A stretch of 43,890 nt of DNA from positions 1 to 43,890 of IMG/VR virus record IMGVR_UViG_3300037961_005709. One strand, given 5' to 3'. The notes under the pieces are model-generated. The model saw only the letters and a program-made list of their open reading frames with translations, was not told where the DNA came from and searched no databases. A program made the position numbers and the translations under genes. Shown here piece after piece: positions 31,961-40,504 of this stretch. Source of the stretch: a virus. Positions within the stretch are counted from its first letter, which is position 1, and every line of letters starts with the position of its first letter.

Positions 31961-33433
31961 TCAACTAATACAATCAATAACTTGAATAATTTCAGTCTGA
32001 GGAGGTACAATATTCATAATAGGTCTCAATATTGCTCCAAATCCAGTTGTACTATCAATATTTAGATCAGGCAGTCCATTGTATGCAAATCCTGGTTGAG
32101 GAACAGCATCAATAATTCTACCATCTCTAATTGTCAGATCAACTCCTTCAATTTCACCATCAAAGTAATCCTCTCCGGCATCTTCAATTATAATTTTTTC
32201 AACATAAAGTGGCAGTTCTTCAATATCTGCAGGATAATTTTCACCCTCACTGATCATTGCGACTGCAATAATTTGTCCATAAGTGGGTGATTTTGGTTTT
32301 TTATCTATAATTGCACGACCATATGCACCATATCCTTTATTACAACTGTCTTCAAAAGTTACTACAGGAGCACTTCTATATCCTTGTCCAGGATTAGTGA
32401 TATCGACACCAACAATTTTTCCAACTTTTGCAACATCACCGACAGTATCAGTCAAGTCTAGATTATCTACAATCCCACCAAGAACTACATTCCCTGCGCC
32501 ACCAAATCCATCACCACCGAAGAACTTCATTGTTGGTAGACCACACTTAGTCACATTTCCAAAATCACATGGTCCGAGAGTAGATGCTTCTTCAAGAGGG
32601 GATCCAAATACTTCCCATTTTCCATATTTTTTCTCAAAGTCTGTTGCAAGATTTTTAGCTCCTTGAGAAACTGCCGTACCACTTGTAATCCCTTTGAATT
32701 TTTTACCAATCTCAGATTCAGCAAGATCTTTCAGTGGTCCAACATCAACTTTATACTTACTTGTTGTAGGACATATTTTTTCATCACCACAAGAAAATAA
32801 TCCTTCAACTTTCTTTAGAACATCGATACCAGTTGTCAAGAAACTTTTTGGATTGAAACTAAAAAATGCACCTAAAATTGATTGAATCGGTCCAAGTAAA
32901 GGACCAGTTATAGAGTCTGTAATATTTACAAGATCATTGAAAAATCCACCGACAATTTGATCTGCTACACAAGAAACTCCATTAACAACATTCTTTACTG
33001 CTGCGGTCAAAAGATCTTCTATGGCATCTTTAGCTGCATTTATAATTTTTGATGCTCCACAGAATAATCCATCAAACAAAGTTTTAACTAATGGTGGTAG
33101 AGGAGTTTCAATAAGTTTTATGATTGGTATAGGTGTGTTTAAAGAAATTAAAAATCTTTCTAGTGCGGTTATTGCTTGAGGTATCAACTCCGTCAATTTA
33201 TCAGTTAATGATCCTAGACTTTTATTGACGAATCCGGTTATGGTATCTCCAACAAGATCTACCGTTTCTCTCATTTCATTTTGAAATCCATCGACATCAT
33301 TTTGAAAGTTAGAAATAGTATCAAAGAAGTTATTGACATACGCATCCATTCTAGCAAAGGTGGAATCTTTACATGGATCTGCTTGTATAACTACCTGTCC
33401 ACTGGTAGAAGATTCCGGTTTATTACAACTCAT
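31961..33433 (-). CDS. Tail structural protein of the hub region (490 aa)
   Basis: Residues 25-230 are helical and amphipathic (VNKSLGSLTDKLTELIPQAI; ITGPLLGPIQSILGAFFSF), with several cysteines (GLFCGASK, VSCVAD, LFSCGDEKICP). Residues about 350-490 are beta-rich with repeats of the type VGVDITNPGQGYRSAPVVTF, MISEGENYPAD and IIIEDAGEDYFDGE, common in large T4-like structural proteins (compare IKILNGGSGFSQVDPPDVII in the 1051-aa protein). Start by GGAGG 11 nt before the ATG and a late motif (AATAAATA) 23 nt upstream. It lies between the OB-fold and spike-like genes; the exact role is unknown. Confidence 0.65.
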   Translation of the reverse strand: MSCNKPESSTSGQVVIQADPCKDSTFARMDAYVNNFFDTISNFQNDVDGFQNEMRETVDLVGDTITGFVNKSLGSLTDKLTELIPQAITALERFLISLNTPIPIIKLIETPLPPLVKTLFDGLFCGASKIINAAKDAIEDLLTAAVKNVVNGVSCVADQIVGGFFNDLVNITDSITGPLLGPIQSILGAFFSFNPKSFLTTGIDVLKKVEGLFSCGDEKICPTTSKYKVDVGPLKDLAESEIGKKFKGITSGTAVSQGAKNLATDFEKKYGKWEVFGSPLEEASTLGPCDFGNVTKCGLPTMKFFGGDGFGGAGNVVLGGIVDNLDLTDTVGDVAKVGKIVGVDITNPGQGYRSAPVVTFEDSCNKGYGAYGRAIIDKKPKSPTYGQIIAVAMISEGENYPADIEELPLYVEKIIIEDAGEDYFDGEIEGVDLTIRDGRIIDAVPQPGFAYNGLPDLNIDSTTGFGAILRPIMNIVPPQTEIIQVIDCIS

Positions 33434-33455
33434 GGTTTATTTTCCTCCGTATTGA

Positions 33456-33463
33456 TATTTATT
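33456..33463 (-). promoter_or_regulatory. Late-type promoter motif AATAAATA
   Basis: Minus-strand AATAAATA over the stop of the 237-aa gene, 23 nt before the 490-aa gene start. A GGAGG Shine-Dalgarno sequence lies between motif and start. Confidence 0.6.
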
Positions 33464-34175
33464 AACTTAATGTGAAAGTTACACCATCAACTTCTTCACC
33501 GGCAAGAAGTTTTTCTGCCTTAATTGCTTCTTTTATCTCCTCCTGCTCTTTTTCATTCAAACCATTACCAGGTGGTTTTGCAACTTCGGATGTTTTTGCT
33601 TCTGCTTCAGGATCAATACCAGCTTCCCTCAATAATTCTTTTTTATCTGTATCTGTAGGTTCTGGTTTTCTTGCACTTTTATCACTTCCAGATCCTCCAG
33701 GAAGTGCTCTTGGAACACATGGAGCAGAACTAGTCTCATTTGTTTCTGCTCTACCCAAAAGTCCCAGTGCTTTATTTTTTCCCTCAAAACCAGTCTTGGA
33801 TTCAAATCTACCTTTACCATAACGAGTTCCTGAAGTTCTACCCAGACAACCGGTTACAACTGGTTGTTGTCTTGCAGAACCATCCAAAAATTCTCCAGTT
33901 ACTACATCACCCTGAGTTAATCTTATTGTTCTTTGCCTATTTGTAGCACCAGTTCCATCAGTAACACCTAGCTGAACCAATGCATATGTAATTTCATCAT
34001 CGGCAAGTTCACCCTCTTCAGATGAGTGAAATCCCATTATAGCAACTTTTACTCTAAGTCCAAAACCACCAGTTCCCTCAATTTGAGTTCTTTGAGCACT
34101 GTTAGACAAAACAATACCCAACCACTTATCGTTGCCTACTCCATAAAATTTTATACTAGAAGATGGTTTTTCCAT
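33462..34175 (-). CDS. 5: Baseplate hub OB-fold protein, gp5-like without lysozyme domain (237 aa)
   Basis: Residues 8-115 match the N-terminal OB-fold domain of T4 gp5: NDKWLGIVLSNSAQRTQIEG, VKVAIMGFHS, then LTQGDVVTGEFLDGSARQQP with VVTGCLGRT. After residue 120 the protein is Gly, Ser, Lys and Glu rich and disordered (SSAPCVPRALPGGSGSDKSA), ending in a helix (LNEKEQEEIKEAIKAEKLL). T4 gp5 (575 aa) continues with a lysozyme and a beta-helix; both are absent. The start overlaps the gp27-like stop (TAATG), matching the gp27-gp5 partnership in the T4 hub. The lytic function, if any, must lie elsewhere, possibly in the L,D-transpeptidase-like protein two genes upstream. Confidence 0.75.
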   Translation of the reverse strand: MEKPSSSIKFYGVGNDKWLGIVLSNSAQRTQIEGTGGFGLRVKVAIMGFHSSEEGELADDEITYALVQLGVTDGTGATNRQRTIRLTQGDVVTGEFLDGSARQQPVVTGCLGRTSGTRYGKGRFESKTGFEGKNKALGLLGRAETNETSSAPCVPRALPGGSGSDKSARKPEPTDTDKKELLREAGIDPEAEAKTSEVAKPPGNGLNEKEQEEIKEAIKAEKLLAGEEVDGVTFTLS

Positions 34176-35512
34176 TATTGTGATTTAGTAAAGTTTAGTC
34201 CGTAAGAATCACGAATTAAGTTCATCGAGGTGGATGCTTTATTTGGCTCAAAATGATGACGAAGTGCCTGGATTATATAGTTTCCACTTTGAACCTGATC
34301 TGGTCCCTGTTCTTTATCTTCAGATGTGGATTCTACTTCCAACTTGATGACACTACCCGCCTCAAGAGTAGTGTTGCATGGAATTGTTGCAGTATTGATT
34401 TGTGAGAACAAAATATTATATCTTGTGCTACCCGCAGCATAATAAAGTTCTGGACTATTATTTACATCTATATCAAGTCCTTCTGCACCAACATCAAAAA
34501 TTGCGGTTTGAACCCTATGATATTTTTTGCCCTTGTCAAAATCTTTCTGTAGCAACTCGGGAGGTGATTGTTTCTTACCCAATGATGAAAACTTAGGATC
34601 TTCTGTAAGACCTTTGTTCGCAACTGATATATCAATCTCAGTGAATCCATTAGTTTGTGGATTAAAAAATATATTCTTTGATGCATATACACCAGAACGA
34701 ATTTGTGACAAAAGACTTTGATCTTTTACCATGTTCAAAGATGAAACTTTATAATCATTAGAGTTATCTTTTAGTTCTGCCGTTGAGATTGGTTGTCCCG
34801 TAAACCTATAAGTTTTTTCAAATGGATCTTGATTGATTAGTTTATCAGCAGAAATGAATTTAAATCCACTTCTAGTCTCATAGCAGAAATAACCAGGATT
34901 CGTAATACTTGACGGAACTGTGCGAATACACAACATAGCAATTAAGTCAAGAGGTCTTTTTCTCATACCAAGAAAAGAGTATGAATTACTAGACTCATCA
35001 ATATCAATTTCAGAGTCTTTAAATAAAAGATCTGTTTTAAGTAATCGTTTTACGGAATCACTAATCTTACCATTAAATCTTCTAGAGATCCTTGTAGTCT
35101 CATTTAACCAGGCAGTTCTTGTTGAGAATTTTATTGCTAGTGTCTCAGAGTTTGAAGAATCTACGACACTTACATCAGTGACATACAATTTTTTATAGTC
35201 ATCATTTTCAAAAGAAAAGTCTATTGCTTCTCCAATCTCAGAATTTATTTTAACTAAGAGAGTACAACCTGCACGAATAGGTAATGATGTATGAAGAGCA
35301 CCCAATCTATTTTGAGTATCATCTTTAGATTCTGCAGAACCACCAGTGCTGGAGATTATTGCTACTCCAGTAATAATTGGAGATAGAATGTTTTCAAAAA
35401 AATCAAAACTTATGATTCTCATCTCAGGAGTTTTGAACACATCAACGCGATTTGCTCCGTCAGGTGATATAATAGTAAATTTTTCGAATACTGACCCTTG
35501 TGCTGATGCCAT
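34175..35512 (-). CDS. Baseplate hub protein, gp27-like (445 aa)
   Basis: Begins MASAQGSVFEKFTIISPDGA; IISFDFFENILSPIITGVAI (about 33-52) and IRAGCTLLVKINSEIGEAID are typical of tube-like domains of the gp27/gpD hub family. Later YKKLYVTDVSVVDSSNSETL and SSNSYSFLGMRKRPLDLIAM show the helical insert between the two tube-like domains. The C-terminus ends EVESTSEDKEQGPDQVQSGN YIIQALRHHFEP, the hub pattern of a final strand pair with a histidine-rich turn. Length is close to T4 gp27 (391 aa). Position directly before the gp5-like gene, with overlapping codons, supports the assignment. Confidence 0.75.
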   Translation of the reverse strand: MASAQGSVFEKFTIISPDGANRVDVFKTPEMRIISFDFFENILSPIITGVAIISSTGGSAESKDDTQNRLGALHTSLPIRAGCTLLVKINSEIGEAIDFSFENDDYKKLYVTDVSVVDSSNSETLAIKFSTRTAWLNETTRISRRFNGKISDSVKRLLKTDLLFKDSEIDIDESSNSYSFLGMRKRPLDLIAMLCIRTVPSSITNPGYFCYETRSGFKFISADKLINQDPFEKTYRFTGQPISTAELKDNSNDYKVSSLNMVKDQSLLSQIRSGVYASKNIFFNPQTNGFTEIDISVANKGLTEDPKFSSLGKKQSPPELLQKDFDKGKKYHRVQTAIFDVGAEGLDIDVNNSPELYYAAGSTRYNILFSQINTATIPCNTTLEAGSVIKLEVESTSEDKEQGPDQVQSGNYIIQALRHHFEPNKASTSMNLIRDSYGLNFTKSQ

Positions 35513-37081
35513 TTACGGTATATTGTTAAGATTACTAGAATTTGATCCGGAAGATCCTCCCGATGCAGAACTATTTAATCCACCACCAGTCGGAACTTTA
35601 ATTATCTTTTCAACTTCGACTGGCATAATAATGACTTGATCAGAACCTCCATCATCTGTGGGGACAGAAATATTATCTGGAGAAACTCTTGGTTTTACAG
35701 ATGAAATTTTAGCACCCTTTCCAATAGCAACATTGACTGAAGTTGGTTTAACTGCTTCATAAGCTGCAATAAACTTCTCTTCAGCAGGAGTTCCGGAAGA
35801 TCCACCAAGTTCAACTCCAATGCATCCTGCAGTTCCATTACTGCCAATATCACTGTGCACCAATAATTGACTTCTGTTGCCGATTGAACCACTTAGATTG
35901 TTGATGTAAGCAGACCAAGTTCCTACCCCATCAATATATCCATGTCTTTGGAAGTCCAATAAAGGATAACGACCATCTGGTAATGGATTCAAAGCTCCAG
36001 AAATATTTGCCCTGTCACCTTGAGAAGTATTTCCAGTTCTGAGCACTCCACTGATTGCTTCCCATGATCCAATTTTTTTACCAGTGGCATCATTCAGAAC
36101 CAATTTACCAGTAGCACCATCACCATGTCCAATAAAATCAAGACTCCCTCCTGGTTGTATTGGTCCACTTGAAATTTCTACATTATCACCACTTGGTGAA
36201 GGTTTTCTAGTTAGGAAACCACCAGTGCCAGGAGCAGATTTTTTAAACATGCCCTGGAGATTTTTGATATTTTTTCTGAAAATCTCTATGGATCTTTTAG
36301 TTTTTCCTAAAGACTTTGCAAACATCGAATATGATTTTTTAGGAAAACTTCCTGAAGTTGTTTTTATATTGGATTTCTTTGAATCGGAAGTTTTACTTTT
36401 TGGAGGAACGACTCCACCTCTATTTCTCATCAACGGTTGTTGTCGCACTGGAGCAGGTGGATTAAAGTCAGATCCACCAACAGTATCTCCAACTCTTATG
36501 ACACTTCCATCAGACATTACGTTTGGATCATCGGCATTTCTAGTTGTAACTTCATCAACTCCATTATCCAAATCCAACTCAGAAATACCAACATTCAAAT
36601 CTTTATCTAAAGTCTTTAGTTCACTTTCTATAGGATTCAAATCAACTTTTGATTTTGCATAAGTCGGAAATAATTGATCAAAAATAAATCCAAAACCAGT
36701 TCCAATAACACCAAATATTTTACCAGCAATGTCTAAAGCAGGTTTTACCTGATCAATGAAGTTACTTACATTTTCTATTATTTTTGGTAACTGATTTACA
36801 AGAAATCCCAACAATAAAGTTCCAAAGAAATTCATCGCTGTATCAAATATGGGCATAACTTTTGATGTTATCTTCTGTGCCCCTGCTTTCAGAAAACTTG
36901 TAACTGGTTTAATTTTTTCGGTTGCCTTTTCTTTTTCCTCTCTTTTTGCTAATTTTGCCTGCTTCCTTAAAAATTTATTTTTATTGATCTTTGCTTTTTG
37001 AAGATCTTTTCTAGACTTCAAAATGAAACTGTCTAATTCAGTTACACTTATTTTTACTTTGTTTAGTTGAATATTGTCCAT
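35513..37081 (-). CDS. Tape-measure-region protein with L,D-transpeptidase/Tlde1-like domain (522 aa)
   Basis: Residues 1-60 are a basic coiled coil (KKSRKDLQKAKIN-type, KREEKEKATEKIK). Residues 78-140 are hydrophobic helices (MNFFGTLLLGFLVNQLPKII; KIFGVIGTGFGFIFDQL) resembling those of the 319-aa protein. Residues 140-310 are a disordered linker. Residues about 312-455 look like an L,D-transpeptidase or DUF2778/Tlde1-type fold: LVLNDATGKKIGSWEAISGV, NPLPDGRYPL, then QLLVHSDIGSNGTAGCIGVE with His409 and Cys420 as likely catalytic pair. Such enzymes cut or rearrange peptidoglycan peptides. Inference: a tail-tube protein that delivers a murein-acting domain during DNA entry. The C-terminus is Ser/Gly rich. 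Confidence 0.7.
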   Translation of the reverse strand: MDNIQLNKVKISVTELDSFILKSRKDLQKAKINKNKFLRKQAKLAKREEKEKATEKIKPVTSFLKAGAQKITSKVMPIFDTAMNFFGTLLLGFLVNQLPKIIENVSNFIDQVKPALDIAGKIFGVIGTGFGFIFDQLFPTYAKSKVDLNPIESELKTLDKDLNVGISELDLDNGVDEVTTRNADDPNVMSDGSVIRVGDTVGGSDFNPPAPVRQQPLMRNRGGVVPPKSKTSDSKKSNIKTTSGSFPKKSYSMFAKSLGKTKRSIEIFRKNIKNLQGMFKKSAPGTGGFLTRKPSPSGDNVEISSGPIQPGGSLDFIGHGDGATGKLVLNDATGKKIGSWEAISGVLRTGNTSQGDRANISGALNPLPDGRYPLLDFQRHGYIDGVGTWSAYINNLSGSIGNRSQLLVHSDIGSNGTAGCIGVELGGSSGTPAEEKFIAAYEAVKPTSVNVAIGKGAKISSVKPRVSPDNISVPTDDGGSDQVIIMPVEVEKIIKVPTGGGLNSSASGGSSGSNSSNLNNIP

Positions 37082-37084
37082 TTA

Positions 37085-37933
37085 TCAGGCTCCAAATATT
37101 CCTAATTGTTCCTTCATAAACCCAACAAAGAAATTGGAAGGATCTTCGGCACCTAATACTGGAATAGAATCACCAGCAGGTTTTGGTTGATCTCCTCCAA
37201 GAGATGTCATCGTTGTTTGTTTTTGTGGTGGCATCATAGTAACACCACTTCCCTTACGTTTGGCAGGAGGTTTTAACTTTGAAGCACCACCACCTCCACC
37301 ACCAGACGATGGTGTTATTTTTGCAGCAGAAGCACCACCTCCACCTCCTCCAGATGACATTGTAGGAGGTTTTTTGTTTGTCATCACTTCTGACAAACTA
37401 CTTAGAACTTTTGCAAATTCAATATTTGCTTTTTCAAATTCTAAATTATTTTTTATTTGAGATTCGAAAGTTTTTTGAATTACATTATACATTTCACCAC
37501 TAGTAGAATTCATAGCTGCTAAAGTACTAATACCCCAAAGATTAGTTGCATCTCTACTAGTAACAAATTCACCTGGTGTCAACATTGCAGAAACACTATC
37601 TTTATTTGGTCCTAATTCATTTCCTGCAACTTTACCGCCAGTATTCATTTCAGCAGATTCTTTATTATTCTCTTCATTTTTAGCACCAGTTATAAAGTCA
37701 TAAATTTTACCACCAACAATATCTCCAAATATACCACCAGCAACTGTGCCAAAAAATGGAATAGGCACCAATGATCCTAGTGCACTACCTAACATGGCAC
37801 CTACTGATTTTGCTGCTGCTCTTCCAATAGGTTCTCCGAGTGCTAATGATACTGCAAAATCAATTAATCCACCAAAAATAGGAACTCTTTTTAAAAGAGG
37901 TCTTAAGAATTTAGTAATTCCTTTTAAACCCAA
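37085..37933 (-). CDS. Tape-measure-like protein with Gly-zipper helices (282 aa)
   Basis: Residues 15-83 are hydrophobic with repeated small residues (GRAAAKSVGAMLGSALGSLV; FFGTVAGGIFGDIVGGKIYD), able to span or insert in a membrane. Residues 98-130 hold NTGGKVAGN and AMLTPGEFVTSRDAT; LTPGEFV (118-124) is a frequent motif of tail tape-measure proteins. A helix follows (FESQIKNNLEFEKANIEFAK), then two GGGGGGA-type linkers and a conserved-looking C-terminus NFFVGFMKEQLGIFGA. It overlaps the 319-aa gene by 10 nt. The role is probably inside the tail tube or at the host membrane. Confidence 0.65.
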   Translation of the reverse strand: MGLKGITKFLRPLLKRVPIFGGLIDFAVSLALGEPIGRAAAKSVGAMLGSALGSLVPIPFFGTVAGGIFGDIVGGKIYDFITGAKNEENNKESAEMNTGGKVAGNELGPNKDSVSAMLTPGEFVTSRDATNLWGISTLAAMNSTSGEMYNVIQKTFESQIKNNLEFEKANIEFAKVLSSLSEVMTNKKPPTMSSGGGGGGASAAKITPSSGGGGGGASKLKPPAKRKGSGVTMMPPQKQTTMTSLGGDQPKPAGDSIPVLGAEDPSNFFVGFMKEQLGIFGA

Positions 37934-38883
37934 CTTTGATACAACTCTTGATCCTGCTTTAGAATATCCTCAACCCTAGCAACTGATTTTGCTACAATAT
38001 TATTATTTCTTACACCACCTTTAAATCTATTTTTAGCAGCATCTCCACCAAATCTTCTTTCAAATCTCTTTCTTGCTCCCTTAGTAGATTGTTGATTTCT
38101 TATTTCTCTTCCTGGTCTTACTGCTCTTCCTCCTCCACCACCACGACCACCACGACCACCGGTAACAAATCTACCGATTGCTCTTACTGCTCTAAAAAGA
38201 GTTACAAGTTTTCTCACCACACCAGCTATTAAAACACCACCAGCAATACCCACAACCCATTTCCAATTTTGAGCAATGCCATCAAATATTGCTTTTATAC
38301 GTTCAATGTTTTCTGGTTTCAGTGCTTGATTAATTATAAATCCACCGACAAGTGCTCCAAAAAAATCTAGTATTTTGTCAAATACATTCTTAATTGGCGC
38401 TCCAATTTTGCCGACAATACTGCCAATTGCACCACCAACTTTCTTCAATGATTCAACATCTTTTTCTTTTTGTTGTTTTTTCTTTAAATCTGCTGCCTTC
38501 TGTGCATCCTTTAGATCCCTTTTCTCTTTATTAATACGAGAAGAATAATCTAATTCTAATTGCTCTTTTATACTGATAAGGGAATCATTTATCTGTATTA
38601 AAGTATTTTTTCCAGTTTCTGGTGCTAGAGATGAAATTGTACCTTCTTTTTTGGCGGTTCCTTTTGCCTTAAGAATATTTGTTATCTTTGTAATTTTTTG
38701 TTGGTTGAGGGCAACCTTAGAACCTAGTTCACTAAATTGTTTTTTACTTATTTTATTTGCAGATATTCTTGCTATCTTACCTTCTAACTTATCTACTTTG
38801 AATTCTAAATTACCAATGCGATTATCTGCACTGTCAGCACGTAGTTCTAAGTCCGATACCCTGGGTTCTAAATTATCAGCCAT
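37924..38883 (-). CDS. Tape-measure-like coiled-coil membrane-active protein (319 aa)
   Basis: Residues 5-75 show heptads (VSDLELRADSADNRIGNLEF; VALNQQKITKITNILKA), a coiled coil. Residues 110-150 are a long charged helix. Residues 150-225 hold hydrophobic helices (DFFGALVGGFIINQALKP; WKWVVGIAGGVLIAGVVRKL). A Gly/Arg-rich segment (TGGRGGRGGGGGRAVRPGRE) and a basic tail follow. The first half repeats the layout of the 522-aa protein, suggesting duplication. Located just after the gp26 and 58-aa genes, where tape-measure genes usually sit. T4 gp29 is a single 590-aa protein; here the role seems shared by three proteins. Confidence 0.6.
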   Translation of the reverse strand: MADNLEPRVSDLELRADSADNRIGNLEFKVDKLEGKIARISANKISKKQFSELGSKVALNQQKITKITNILKAKGTAKKEGTISSLAPETGKNTLIQINDSLISIKEQLELDYSSRINKEKRDLKDAQKAADLKKKQQKEKDVESLKKVGGAIGSIVGKIGAPIKNVFDKILDFFGALVGGFIINQALKPENIERIKAIFDGIAQNWKWVVGIAGGVLIAGVVRKLVTLFRAVRAIGRFVTGGRGGRGGGGGRAVRPGREIRNQQSTKGARKRFERRFGGDAAKNRFKGGVRNNNIVAKSVARVEDILKQDQELYQSWV

Positions 38884-39052
38884 TTTGTTGTTGTGCCTTT
38901 AGATTTTCCTCTTCAATATATTGTGAGAGTAGAGTCACATAAATTTCTCTCTCCCAAGGTATCATATTCTCTAGTTCTGTTAATGAATATTTATGATGTT
39001 GCATGAGGGCAAAGTTAGTTCTATAAAAATTCTCAAGACTCTCATGCGACAT
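38876..39052 (-). CDS. Tiny tail-assembly-chaperone-like protein (58 aa)
   Basis: Reads MSHESLENFYRTNFALMQHH then KYSLTELENMIPWEREIYVT and LLSQYIEEENLKAQQQNG. The ATG lies 2 nt after the gp26 stop and the gene overlaps the next start by 8 nt. The LTELENMIPWEREIYVTLL pattern resembles the small second chaperone found just before tape-measure genes (lambda T or P2 E-type), or T4 gp51 functionally. Both are inferences from pattern and position. Too short for the usual ORF cutoffs, but its tight coupling on both sides supports it. Confidence 0.7.
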   Translation of the reverse strand: MSHESLENFYRTNFALMQHHKYSLTELENMIPWEREIYVTLLSQYIEEENLKAQQQNG

Positions 39053-39054
39053 CG

Positions 39055-39777
39055 CTAGTTGAAAAAACTTGCTAATCCCTCAAGAACTACTTCACTCTCA
39101 ACTTCAGTATTTGGATTTTTGACTTTGATAGTGTGAGAAAGTTTTGGCATAGTCTCAAAAAACTTCTCAACTTCTTTGAACTGCTTGGTGTTCATCTGAT
39201 CGACAAAATCCTTGAGTTCTTTCTTTGTGCAGTCAGATGCTGACCAAGATTCTTCTTCATTGAAGACAGTATTGATGCATGAGGTAATCACACTCAAAGA
39301 TTTATCAACATCACTTGAATCTTCACCAACTTCAAAATTACTTTCAACAAATTGATTCAGTGAAGGATACTTCATCTGGAGTGAAAGATTATCATCCAAT
39401 TTAATAATATTTGAATGCTCAGGATCTTTTTTTACTTTAATTTCATCAATGAAGATTTCAGTGGCAACTTGTGTCTCTCCATCATCAGGACAAGTTACGT
39501 TGACTTCTACAGTTTCTCCAACTGATTTTGCTCTAACATTTAAGAATAGGTATTCAATATCAAAAGTGGAAAGGTCATTGACCTTAACACCTCTGCTCAT
39601 TACACAATCGGAAAGAACAGTTTTAATTGCATCGGAAATTTGTTTGGTATCTTCAGATTCCAATGCCATGATCAAAATTTTCTCTTCTCTTACCAAGAAA
39701 GGACGATACTTTATTTTTTTCCCAGTAGAAGGCAATTCCAACTCGTAAGTTGGAGTATTAATTTTTGGTAAAGGCAT
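39055..39777 (-). CDS. 26: Baseplate hub/tail assembly protein gp26-like (240 aa)
   Basis: The N-terminus LPKINTPTYELELPSTGKKI KYRPFLVREEKILIMALES is the signature of the T4 gp26/T4_baseplate family. Then VNVTCPDDGETQVATEIFID forms a beta pair with one cysteine. The helical C-terminal half (KELKDFVDQMNTKQFKEVEK FFETMPKLSHTIKVKNPN) is also typical. T4 gp26 is 208 aa. It is thought to act in hub assembly; similar proteins behave as tail-tube assembly chaperones. A late motif AATAAATA lies 29 nt upstream. The next gene starts 2 nt after its stop. Confidence 0.82.
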   Translation of the reverse strand: MPLPKINTPTYELELPSTGKKIKYRPFLVREEKILIMALESEDTKQISDAIKTVLSDCVMSRGVKVNDLSTFDIEYLFLNVRAKSVGETVEVNVTCPDDGETQVATEIFIDEIKVKKDPEHSNIIKLDDNLSLQMKYPSLNQFVESNFEVGEDSSDVDKSLSVITSCINTVFNEEESWSASDCTKKELKDFVDQMNTKQFKEVEKFFETMPKLSHTIKVKNPNTEVESEVVLEGLASFFN

Positions 39778-39805
39778 AACAACCCATTATAATTTCAGTT
39801 GTGAT

Positions 39806-39813
39806 TATTTATT
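39806..39813 (-). promoter_or_regulatory. Late-type promoter motif AATAAATA
   Basis: Minus-strand AATAAATA overlapping the stop of the 230-aa tail-tube-like gene and 29 nt before the gp26 ATG, in a 34-nt gap. Confidence 0.6.
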
Positions 39814-40504
39814 ATGAATTTTGAAGTTTTGCATTTTGCCCATGATTTACAACATATCTGTCGTAAGCAAATTGAACACTGACTTTGAGCAACTCTGCAG
39901 CTCCATATTTAACCGGCATTGAAGTCATACCTTTTGGAAATGCATTGACAAATTCATAAGTCAAAAAGTTATCAGCAACATCAAAATCTTTTTCAAATTT
40001 TGTTATTGACAGTGTATCAACTTTATATCCGCCAGTTGCTTTTTGAGATGGACTGGTAGTATCTCCTAAAGGATAATTAAATTTACGATAATATCCTCTT
40101 GTATTAGTTTCAGGAGTGGTTGTATGATGAATCGTTCCAGAAATATAATCCATCCAACCCTCAAAGAACTTCAGCATTTTGTAATTTGCATCAACATAGA
40201 AAGTAAACTCACTGTCAACATATATTCTTGTGTGTGCAAACTGTTGATTTATACCCTGAAAATTGTCTTTGACTTCTGCTGTTGCAAAAGAACTTGTAGG
40301 TAGAGTTGCTTCGGAGCAAAGCATTCCAACATTTCGATTTACCCAGTCATCTTCCAAATTACCATATTTTTCAGTATTGAGCAAATCACAAAGTGCCCTA
40401 GGTATGCCGGAAATATAAACCTGATAGTGATTGTCCAGTGCGGGATTAACGAGGTCCTGTCTGTTCAGGGCACTCATTTTATATTTTTGAATAAGTGATG
40501 CCAC
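39812..40504 (-). CDS. Tail-tube-fold protein (gp54 tube initiator-like or gp19-like, 230 aa)
   Basis: Starts with GTG 40504 (ASLIQKYKMSALNRQDLVNP), with AAGG about 9 nt upstream; an internal ATG at 40477 is the alternative (221 aa). The segments NHYQVYISGIPRALCDLLN, EATLPTSSFATAEVKDNFQG, FAHTRIYVDSEFTFYVDANY, LKFFEGWMDYISG and VDTLSITKFEKDFDVADN give the tail-tube fold pattern of T4 gp19 and the gp54 initiator. Being next to hub genes and apart from the sheath favours the baseplate tube initiator, but length is nearer gp19 (163 aa) than gp54 (320 aa). First gene of the leftward late unit. Confidence 0.72.
   Translation of the reverse strand: MASLIQKYKMSALNRQDLVNPALDNHYQVYISGIPRALCDLLNTEKYGNLEDDWVNRNVGMLCSEATLPTSSFATAEVKDNFQGINQQFAHTRIYVDSEFTFYVDANYKMLKFFEGWMDYISGTIHHTTTPETNTRGYYRKFNYPLGDTTSPSQKATGGYKVDTLSITKFEKDFDVADNFLTYEFVNAFPKGMTSMPVKYGAAELLKVSVQFAYDRYVVNHGQNAKLQNS

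Noticed and set aside
31386-31964. TTG start at 31964 for the spike-like protein
   Set aside because: It would overlap the upstream stop. ATG 31958 gives the usual fibre-type N-terminus MAVTQETRIT.
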